Shown here: positions 21,828 through 26,741 of the stretch, piece after piece | How the letters are laid out: each line of letters begins with the position of its first letter | Position numbering within the stretch: position 1 is the first letter of the stretch | DNA from: Aadella sp043822885 | Lineage (GTDB): Bacteria; Omnitrophota; Gorgyraeia; Tantalellales; Tantalellaceae | Reading direction: 5' to 3' | NCBI GenBank assembly: GCA_043822885.1 | Contig: JBDRBI010000012.1 | Location: forward strand, 1-26,741 | DNA length: 26,741 nt | Position numbers and translations under genes: made by a program | Notes under the pieces: model-generated | Databases searched by the model: none | The model's input: the letters and a program-made list of their open reading frames with translations, nothing else | Told to the model about the DNA's origin: nothing

Positions 21828-22497
21828 AAAAATGAACGCTATAGCGATAGACGGTCCGGCAGGCAGCGGAAAAAGCACTATAAGCAGAGCGGTCGCGGAT
21901 AGTTTGGGATATACGTATGTGGATACGGGCGCGATGTATAGAGCTCTGACCTTGAAAGTCATGAGAAAGGGTATAGAATTCTCCGACGAAAAAGCTATAG
22001 CGGATCTTTCCGAGGATATTGACCTGAAGCTTTTACCTTCCGATAAAGAGGGCAGTACTATAAAGGTGATGCTGGATTCCGTAGATGTGAGCGGCGATAT
22101 CCGGATTATGCAGGTTACATCCAACGTCAAGCATGTGGCGAAACTGGCTAAGGTAAGAGAAAATCTTGTAAAGCTTCAGAGAAAAATGGTAAAAGGTCTG
22201 GATGGTTCCGTTATGGAAGGACGGGATATCGGAACAGTAGTGCTTCCGGACGCGAAATATAAATTTTATATAGACGCTTCTTTTGAAGAACGGGTAGAAC
22301 GCCGTTTTGCCGAAATGCGCGTAAAAGGGCTCCCTGCCACGCGAAGTGAAGTGGAAGATGATCTCAGGCAAAGGGATCATACCGATAAAACACGGAAAGT
22401 CGGCCCATTAAAAAAAGCGAACGACGCGGTCTATATAGATACTACCGATATGTCCATAGGAGAAGTGGTCAGTACGATAATTGGGTATGTTAACTAG
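21814..22497 (+). CDS. cmk: Cytidylate kinase
   Basis: CMP/dCMP kinase uses ATP to make CDP and dCDP for nucleic acid and CDP-lipid synthesis. The 227-residue protein has the P-loop Asp-Gly-Pro-Ala-Gly-Ser-Gly-Lys-Ser-Thr (13-22), Tyr-Val-Asp-Thr-Gly-Ala-Met-Tyr-Arg and the Glu-Gly-Arg-Asp-Ile-Gly-Thr-Val-Val segment. The lid/C-terminal Arg-Asp-x-x-Asp-Lys and Asp-x-Thr elements are also present. The start at 21814 lies inside the tyrA 3' end, with GAGG a few bases upstream; an in-frame ATG at 21832 is a weaker alternative. In many genomes aroA sits between tyrA and cmk; here the two genes overlap directly. The TAG stop at 22495-22497 adjoins a heptamer tract. Confidence 0.96.
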   Translation: MNLFKKMNAIAIDGPAGSGKSTISRAVADSLGYTYVDTGAMYRALTLKVMRKGIEFSDEKAIADLSEDIDLKLLPSDKEGSTIKVMLDSVDVSGDIRIMQVTSNVKHVAKLAKVRENLVKLQRKMVKGLDGSVMEGRDIGTVVLPDAKYKFYIDASFEERVERRFAEMRVKGLPATRSEVEDDLRQRDHTDKTRKVGPLKKANDAVYIDTTDMSIGEVVSTIIGYVN

Positions 22498-22523
22498 TCA
22501 CTAGGCGTCAGTCGCCAGGTGCT
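22496..22523. repeat. AG-initial heptamer tract at the cmk stop
   Basis: AGTCACT, AGGCGTC, AGTCGCC and AGGTGCT are four consecutive 7-bp units. The first shares two bases with the cmk TAG stop. The tract runs straight into a CATTGCG-family repeat. Confidence 0.65.
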
Positions 22524-22525
22524 TT

Positions 22526-22646
22526 TGTCATTGCGAACCCCGAAGGGGTGAAGCAATCTCATAAACTCATAGGGATTGTTTCGTCGCTTTGCTCCTCGCA
22601 ATGACGATAACTTTTAAACTTTTTGATTTTAACTTTTGGATCTTAC
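22526..22646. repeat. Two-armed CATTGCG-family repeat followed by CTTTT heptamer tract
   Basis: Positions 22526-22606 run TTGTCATTGCGAA ... GAAGCAATCTC, spacer, GGATTGTTTCG ... CTCGCAATGAC. CTTTT/ATTTT words follow at 22611, 22619, 22626 and 22633, and ATCTTAC at 22640. This AT-rich tract is the whole leader of plsC. Confidence 0.75.
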
Positions 22647-22647
22647 T

Positions 22648-23259
22648 ATGATGTACCATATTTCACGTTTTTTATTTGAGGTATTTTTTAGGGTTCTCCT
22701 CAAAGTGACTTTTGTCGGAAGAGAAAATATCCCGGATGCTCCGTATATCGCGGTAGCGAATCATGCTTCTTTAGCGGATCCTCCTTTTGTAGGGTCTGCC
22801 TGCAAAAAAGACGCGGTAAGTTTTATGGCAAAGAAGGAGCTTTTTGACGCTCCTATACTCGGCGCGTGGACGCGTTCGGTGAACTGTATACCGGTGAACC
22901 GCGGTTCAGCGAGCGCTACCAGTCTCAAAGAAGCTATTAAACGCATAGGAGAAGGAAAGGTCGTCGCTGTTTTTCCTGAAGGCACACGTTCGGAAGACGG
23001 AAATCTGCAGGAGGCAAAGAGAGGAATAGGTTTTATTATAGCTAAAGCAAAAGTTCCTGTAGTTCCTATATATATAGAAGGGTCAAATATAGCTTTTCCC
23101 AAGGGAAGGAAAATAAAGATCGGTACCCCGGTTAAGGTAATCGTAGGGAAACCCGTTATGCCGGAAGAGTTTTCGGAAAAAGACGAACATTCGGGGAAAC
23201 AGAACTATGAGAAGATAACAAATATGGTTATGGAGCGCATAGCCGGTTTGAAGTCGTGA
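22648..23259 (+). CDS. plsC: 1-acyl-sn-glycerol-3-phosphate acyltransferase
   Basis: PlsC transfers an acyl chain to lysophosphatidic acid at the membrane, giving phosphatidic acid. From the ATG at 22648 it is 203 residues; tandem ATGs at 22648 and 22651 are both possible, and the upstream TTG at 22636 lies in repeat. The catalytic His-x4-Asp is H39-D44 in Asn-His-Ala-Ser-Leu-Ala-Asp. Block II shows Val-Asn-Arg-Gly-Ser, block III Phe-Pro-Glu-Gly-Thr-Arg-Ser, and block IV Val-Pro-Ile-Tyr-Ile-Glu-Gly. The N-terminal 20 residues are hydrophobic and fit membrane association. No Shine-Dalgarno is visible. The cmk-plsC-rpsA order is one I recall as common in several phyla. Confidence 0.93.
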   Translation: MMYHISRFLFEVFFRVLLKVTFVGRENIPDAPYIAVANHASLADPPFVGSACKKDAVSFMAKKELFDAPILGAWTRSVNCIPVNRGSASATSLKEAIKRIGEGKVVAVFPEGTRSEDGNLQEAKRGIGFIIAKAKVPVVPIYIEGSNIAFPKGRKIKIGTPVKVIVGKPVMPEEFSEKDEHSGKQNYEKITNMVMERIAGLKS

Positions 23260-23276
23260 ACCGAGTTGCCGGTGAA

Positions 23277-23379
23277 GAGAGGATAGAAGGGAGAAGATAG
23301 CGTATCGGTCAAACACTATGAACTATGAACTACGAACTATGAACTTTTAAGCTTTTGGCTTTTTGCTTTTGGCTTTAAC
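23277..23379. repeat. Composite heptamer region between plsC and rpsA
   Basis: GAGAGGA, TAGAAGG and GAGAAGA units at 23277-23297 lead into GCGTATCGGTCA (23300-23311). AACT follows at 23321, 23328, 23335 and 23342, then CTTT at 23352, 23359, 23366 and 23373. Each word family keeps a 7-bp period. Confidence 0.85.
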
Positions 23380-23386
23380 AAACATA

Positions 23387-23415
23387 TTGCAAATTTTGGT
23401 AAAACGTTATAAAAT
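23387..23415 (+). promoter_or_regulatory. Possible rpsA promoter
   Basis: TTGCAA (23387-23392) and TAAAAT (23410-23415) are 17 bp apart in an AT-rich gap after the heptamer tract. A TATAAA at 23408 overlaps. The match is moderate. Confidence 0.4.
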
Positions 23416-23454
23416 ATTGGCTTAAAAATACTTAGAAAAGGAGTTGGTTTGGTA

Positions 23455-25212
23455 ATGGAGACGGAAAATGAAAATACAATGAACGATGATCAAACAAAAT
23501 TGGACGAAGAACTTGCCCTCTTGTACGAACAGAGCATAGTCGATCTTAAGGAGGGTGAAATAGTAAAAGGTAAGATAGTTAGGATCACCGACAAAGAGAT
23601 ATTGATCGATGTAGGGTATAAGTCCGAAGGAAGTATATTCAAATCGGAAATGTCCGACCCTGAAATACTTAAAGTAGGCGATCCGATAGATGTTATGTTG
23701 GAATCCAAAGAGAACGATATGGGTATGGTCGTCCTTTCTCATGAAAAGGCCAGAAAATTCAGAAGCTGGCAGGATATAGTAGACAATCACAGAGAGGGAG
23801 ATGTAATGAAGGGTAAGGTAGCCAAGAAGGTAAGAGGCGGTTTCATGGTGGATATAGGCATGCAGGCTTTCTTGCCGGCTAGTCTTTCCGTAATGCAGGA
23901 ATTTGGAGGGGCAGACGAAATAGTGGGACAAAAATTAGAATTCAAGATCGTAAAGATCAATGTTCCGCGGAAAAACATAGTTCTTTCACGCAAAGAGATA
24001 GTAGATGAGAAGCAGCGCGGAGAAAAGCAGGCTATGCTTGAGGAACTGAACAAGGGAGATCTTGTAAAAGGTATCGTGCGGAATATAACGGATTTTGGAG
24101 CTTTTGTGGATATCGGCGGGGGAATAACGGGCCTCTTACACATAACGGATATGAGTTGGGGCCGGATCAATCATCCCAGTGAGGTTGTTAAAGTAGGGGA
24201 TAATGTCGAGATAAAAGTGCTTGATTTTGACAAAGAACAGGTCAAAGTTTCACTTGGTCTTAAGCAAAAAACATCTAATCCGTGGGAAAATATAGACGAG
24301 AAGTATCCGGAAGGCGCGGTAATAAAAGGAAAAGTTGTGAATATTATGCCTTACGGTGTGTTCGTTGAACTCGAAAAAGGCATAGAAGGTCTGATACATA
24401 TATCGGAATTCTCATGGTCTAAAAAATATGGACATCCCAGCGAAAAATTCAAAGAAGGAGATATGCTCGAAGCGATGGTCCTTAAGTCGGACCAGAACAA
24501 TCAGAGACTTTCCTTGGGTATAAAACAGCTTGGTGATGATCCTTGGATAGGTATAGCTTCGAGATACAATGTTGGTGACCGCATCAAAGGAAAGATCGGC
24601 GCCGTTACCGATTACGGAGCGTTCGTTGAAATAGAGAATGGGGTAGAGGGATTAGTCCACGTCTCGGATATTTCTTGGACGAAAAGAATAACACATCTGA
24701 AAGAAGCCCTAAAGAAAGACGAGGAAATAGAAGCTATTATACTCAACGTTGATGAAGCGAACAGAAGAATAGCTCTCGGGGTAAAACAGCTTATGACGGA
24801 TCCCTGGGACGACATAATCAAAAAATACCATCCGGATACGGAACTGGAAGGAAAAATAACGAATATAACGAATTTCGGCGTATTCGTTGAACTGGAATCT
24901 GATCTTGAAGGACTTCTTCATGTTTCCGAAATAGGGTTGAAATCTACCGAACGTATGGAGGACACTTTTAAGATGGGTGATACCATTAAGGTTAAAGTGC
25001 TTCATATAGACGGTGTGCAGAAAAAGATAGCTTTGAGTCTTAAGGGCCTTGAAAGAGAAGCCGTGCCCGAAACTCCGAAAGATGAAACAGCACCTGAAAC
25101 CGAAGTAGCACCCGAAGCACCTGAAGCCGAAGCAGCACCTGAGATAGCGGCAGAAGAAGCAGCGCCTGTAACACCGGAAGAAGAAATTAGCGAAGAGACG
25201 AAGGAAGTATAG
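23455..25212 (+). CDS. rpsA: 30S ribosomal protein S1
   Basis: S1 binds mRNA on the 30S subunit and helps unfold and dock leaders, which matters here because some genes lack a Shine-Dalgarno. There are 585 residues with six S1 domains starting near 33, 112, 199, 285, 372 and 458. The later ones carry the classic Gly-Ala-Phe-Val-(Asp/Glu)-(Ile/Leu) and Gly-Leu-(Leu/Ile/Val)-His-(Ile/Val)-Ser/Thr core. The tail from about 540 is a low-complexity Glu/Pro/Ala stretch. Two starts compete: the TTG at 23449 is 5 bp and the ATG at 23455 is 11 bp after GGAG (23440-23443). I chose the ATG. The TAG stop is the first word of a TAGAAGG heptamer tract. Confidence 0.95.
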   Translation: METENENTMNDDQTKLDEELALLYEQSIVDLKEGEIVKGKIVRITDKEILIDVGYKSEGSIFKSEMSDPEILKVGDPIDVMLESKENDMGMVVLSHEKARKFRSWQDIVDNHREGDVMKGKVAKKVRGGFMVDIGMQAFLPASLSVMQEFGGADEIVGQKLEFKIVKINVPRKNIVLSRKEIVDEKQRGEKQAMLEELNKGDLVKGIVRNITDFGAFVDIGGGITGLLHITDMSWGRINHPSEVVKVGDNVEIKVLDFDKEQVKVSLGLKQKTSNPWENIDEKYPEGAVIKGKVVNIMPYGVFVELEKGIEGLIHISEFSWSKKYGHPSEKFKEGDMLEAMVLKSDQNNQRLSLGIKQLGDDPWIGIASRYNVGDRIKGKIGAVTDYGAFVEIENGVEGLVHVSDISWTKRITHLKEALKKDEEIEAIILNVDEANRRIALGVKQLMTDPWDDIIKKYHPDTELEGKITNITNFGVFVELESDLEGLLHVSEIGLKSTERMEDTFKMGDTIKVKVLHIDGVQKKIALSLKGLEREAVPETPKDETAPETEVAPEAPEAEAAPEIAAEEAAPVTPEEEISEETKEV

Positions 25213-25234
25213 AAGGTAGAGGGTAGAAGGTAGA
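25210..25234. repeat. TAGA heptamer tract at the rpsA stop codon
   Basis: TAGA occurs at 25210, 25217, 25224 and 25231, and the first TAG is the rpsA stop codon. Confidence 0.85.
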
Positions 25235-25235
25235 T

Positions 25236-25278
25236 AAAAAAGGGACGTAATTCAAAAAAGAATTATGTCCCTTTTTTT
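25236..25278. terminator. Bidirectional terminator after rpsA
   Basis: GGGACGTAATTC pairs with GAATTATGTCCC, with one G-T mismatch, around an A6 loop. A-run before and T7 after. It lies between convergent rpsA and the DUF2148 gene, though the latter ends about 540 bp away. Confidence 0.9.
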
Positions 25279-25289
25279 ATATGCATACT

Positions 25290-25450
25290 GTCATTGCGAG
25301 AAGTGAGCGAAGCGAACGACGAAGCAATCTCATAGCACATGGGATTGCTTCGGGACCTGCGGTCCCTCGCAATGACGGATAAGCGTTTTCTATTTTCTAC
25401 CTTCTACTTTCTGTCTTCTAAACTACCTATCAAAGAATGGATTTTTTCCT
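25290..25450. repeat. Two-armed CATTGCGAG repeat, TTCT heptamers and a copy of the DUF2148 gene end
   Basis: Positions 25290-25378 are a full inverted repeat of the CATTGCGAG family. TTCT recurs at 25388, 25395, 25402, 25409 and 25416 (period 7). Positions 25429-25450 then match exactly the last coding bases of the minus-strand gene at 25829-25850. Confidence 0.85.
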
Positions 25451-25457
25451 AAGGGCA

Positions 25458-25636
25458 TAAGGGACGTTTTCTAAAATAAGTACAGACCTGTCCTAAAAAT
25501 AAGCACAGATGTGTCCCCTTCAAATTCAAAAGCTAATTAGTGATAGTCTTGAAAAAAAGGTAAGAAAAGTGGTAGGGGACATGTCTGAGAACAAAATTGG
25601 GGACTGGTCTGTGCTTAAAACAGGAAACGTCCCTTA
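25458..25636. mobile_element. 179-bp MITE-like element with nested inverted repeats
   Basis: The ends TAAGGGACGTTT (25458) and AAACGTCCCTTA (25636) open imperfect terminal inverted repeats of about 38 bp. These include AAG(T/C)ACAGACC on the left and GGTCTGTGCTT on the right. A second pair of related motifs lies inside (CACAGATGTGTCCCC near 25504 and GGGGACATGTCTG near 25575), so each end carries two similar sites. No coding frame of note is inside. The design resembles a non-autonomous transposable element, but the parent transposase is not in the window. Confidence 0.6.
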
Positions 25637-25798
25637 AGAGGGGTATGTTCGAGCACAGAATAAAATTTCTCACCGCAAAAGTATGAGAATAATTTACGCT
25701 TCTTTGTTTTTCTACTCCTGAAACATAAAAAAAACGGAGAAATTTTGTGAGGCGCGCAGAATATGCCCCGGTCTTTGTGGAATCGCTTCGCTATGGCC
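25637..25798. other. Intergenic segment without a gene
   Basis: It holds a short inverted repeat AAAATTTCT/AGAAATTTT (25662-25670 and 25738-25746) and an A8 run. A worn half copy of the CATTGCGAG family lies at its right edge (about 25780-25808). No supported gene. Confidence 0.5.
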
Positions 25799-25819
25799 GC
25801 AATGACGGATAAGCGTTTT

Positions 25820-26347
25820 CTATTTTCTATCAAAGAATGGATTTTTTCCTGTGGCGGACAAGGGGATACCTATGGCTTGTACAATACCTTTGCCCAAGAG
25901 ATCAAGCTCTATAACAGCTTTTCCTATTGAGAACATAAGCCTATTATCGATATGATACCTTCCCGCAAGAGAAGAAGCCGACCCTAAAGCTATACCCAGG
26001 TCCATTGAATTGTAAGCGCATATTCCTTCTGTTTTTGAAAGAACCTCACATGTCGGATACCCGCAAAAACCGCAATTTAAACCTAACGCGGATCTTTTTG
26101 TGGCGATGATAACTATGTTGTCGGAATCCTTTATGTTGCCGGCGTCTCTCATACAGCTGGGCCTATTATCCCTTTTAGCTATTTCTTCCATGCGGGTGAT
26201 AACCTTTTGTTTTTCCGACTTTTCCAGAATAGCTATTACAAGATTATCTTTACCGCAGGTCTTTGGCGCGGTACGAGCCGCGACGCACATCATTTCCGCG
26301 GCATCTTTTAAAGCTTGGGAACTTATATCATCATATTTTCTAGGCAT
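25820..26347 (-). CDS. DUF2148 ferredoxin-like domain protein
   Basis: A 175-residue protein whose order of motifs fits DUF2148: Ala-Ala-Arg-Thr-Ala-Pro-Lys near residue 23, Leu-Gly-Leu-Asn-Cys-Gly-Phe-Cys-Gly-Tyr-Pro-Thr-Cys at 88-100, then Asp-Leu-Gly-Ile-Ala-Leu-Gly-Ser, Asp-Asn-Arg-Leu-Met-Phe-Ser and a C-terminal Ser-Ala-Thr-Gly-Lys-Asn-Pro-Phe-Phe-Asp-Arg. Cysteines at 92, 95, 100 and 110 could hold an iron-sulfur cluster; the biochemical role of the family is not known to me. The start at 26347 is fixed by AGGAGGAG just upstream; a longer frame to 26416 would include the promoter. The final Asp-Arg-Lys-stop lies in a TAGAAAA heptamer tract. It is convergent with rpsA. Confidence 0.9.
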   Translation of the reverse strand: MPRKYDDISSQALKDAAEMMCVAARTAPKTCGKDNLVIAILEKSEKQKVITRMEEIAKRDNRPSCMRDAGNIKDSDNIVIIATKRSALGLNCGFCGYPTCEVLSKTEGICAYNSMDLGIALGSASSLAGRYHIDNRLMFSIGKAVIELDLLGKGIVQAIGIPLSATGKNPFFDRK

Positions 26348-26373
26348 AACTCTCCTCCTTATCCGTTTAAGAC

Positions 26374-26402
26374 ATAATAGCATATGCGCGGTTAATAGTA
26401 AA
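26374..26402 (-). promoter_or_regulatory. Promoter of the DUF2148 gene
   Basis: On the minus strand, TTTACT (26402-26397) and TATTAT (26379-26374) are 17 bp apart. The predicted start is near 26367, 20 bp before the start codon at 26347, with AGGAGGAG between. Confidence 0.65.
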
Positions 26403-26430
26403 CGGCGGATGGACACATTTTCCAGGCCGG

Positions 26431-26520
26431 GCCTAGTATCTGTCCCGGCCTAGTACTTGTCCCGGCCTGGTATCTGTCCCGGCCTAGTACTTGCACTTGT
26501 CCCGGCCTGGTACCTGCACC
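26431..26520. repeat. 17-bp tandem repeat array
   Basis: Five units begin with GCCT at 26431, 26448, 26465, 26482 and 26505, with consensus GCCTRGTAYYTGTCCCG. Spacings are 17, 17, 17 and 23; the fourth unit has 6 extra bases and the last is truncated and diverged. TATC and TACT versions alternate. Confidence 0.9.
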
Positions 26521-26549
26521 ATGATAACATATGTGCCTTTAATAGTGAA
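26521..26549 (-). promoter_or_regulatory. Second copy of the DUF2148 promoter region
   Basis: Minus-strand TTCACT (26549-26544) and TATCAT (26526-26521) are 17 bp apart. The spacer resembles that of the promoter at 26374-26402, including CATATG. The offset between copies is 147 bp, with the 17-bp array between them. Confidence 0.5.
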
Positions 26550-26669
26550 TAGCAAATGGTAGGTGGAAGGGAGAAGCGAGAGGCGAGAAGATAGAAATCC
26601 AAAAGGCAAAATCCAAAGGACAAAAGGCTGAAGTTTGTGTTATGTGTAATGTGTAAAGTGTTATGAGCA
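26542..26669. repeat. Longest heptamer tract, about 128 bp with changing words
   Basis: Successive 7-bp words drift from ATAGTGA/ATAGCAA through GGAGAAG/CGAGAAG and TCCAAAA/GGCAAAA to TTATGTG/TAATGTG. Examples: CAAAA-type words at 26600, 26607, 26614 and 26621, and GTGT words at 26637, 26644, 26651 and 26658. A 77-residue minus-strand frame here is a by-product of the repeats. Confidence 0.8.
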
Positions 26670-26690
26670 AGGAGTGTGCACATACAAAAT

Positions 26691-26741
26691 AACAGTCCCG
26701 GACTAAAGCTTATTTCTCTATTATACTAGTCCGGGACTGTT
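26691..26741. repeat. Inverted repeat at the window edge
   Basis: AACAGTCCCGGACTA (26691-26705) pairs perfectly with TAGTCCGGGACTGTT (26727-26741) around a 21-bp AT-rich interior. The window ends on the last base of the right arm, so a terminator T-run or a longer element end cannot be judged. GTCCCGG is shared with the 17-bp array. Confidence 0.7.

Noticed and set aside
26100..26453. 117-residue plus-strand frame
   Set aside because: Antisense to the DUF2148 gene, which has a strong ribosome binding site and conserved cysteines.
26431..26520. CRISPR array
   Set aside because: Units are directly adjacent 17-mers with no unique spacers and no cas genes nearby.
26450..26683. 77-residue minus-strand frame
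   Set aside because: Falls within the long heptamer tract and the 17-bp array; the peptide is a by-product of repeats.

Overview
This window looks like one stretch of the chromosome of an uncultured, AT-leaning bacterium of the Omnitrophota (OP3) type. That placement is inference. It rests mainly on the 1695-residue protein with a hydrophobic leader followed by an Ala-Leu-Ser-Pro-Trp motif, a style I associate with Omnitrophota giant proteins, and on the general look of the housekeeping genes. No marker gene in the window settles the phylum.

Layout. Positions 1-432 hold the GC-rich 3' end of an unrecognised gene. From 555 to 3411 an MlaD/MCE-family protein, a FecR-domain exported protein and a plant-type phosphoglycerate mutase (gpmI) overlap like an operon. 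Two tRNA genes, Leu(CAA) and Ala(GGC), follow, with two perfect 28-bp palindromes between them and a strong bidirectional terminator after them. Next is a very large gene (4289-9376) with its own consensus-like promoter. It fuses a hydrophobic leader, a repeat region and a complete sigma-70-like module to a winged-helix-like segment and a C-terminal domain. From 9925 come rimP-nusA-infB, then trpS-scpA-scpB, then the aromatic amino acid genes pheA-hisC-aroF-tyrA, then cmk-plsC-rpsA, all on the plus strand. rpsA ends at a bidirectional terminator. A convergent DUF2148 iron-sulfur-type protein on the minus strand closes the gene content. The right end is repeat-rich.

How the genes work together. 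Most of the window is core metabolism and information processing: ribosome maturation and translation initiation (RimP, IF-2, S1, TrpRS), transcription elongation (NusA), chromosome condensation (ScpA/ScpB), Phe/Tyr synthesis from erythrose-4-phosphate, PEP and chorismate (AroF, PheA, TyrA and a HisC-type aminotransferase), nucleotide salvage (Cmk) and phospholipid synthesis (PlsC).

What stands out. First, the giant sigma-factor fusion. Second, the intergenic DNA: nearly every gap is built from (a) tracts with a strict 7-bp period but many unrelated heptamer words and (b) dispersed inverted repeats ending in CATTGCGAG / CTCGCAATG. The heptamer tracts often begin at or inside the stop codon of the preceding gene, form leaders without a Shine-Dalgarno, and appear to have extended the ScpB reading frame with 7-residue peptide repeats. 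All period and composition statements were made by hand from the sequence; no database or folding program was used.
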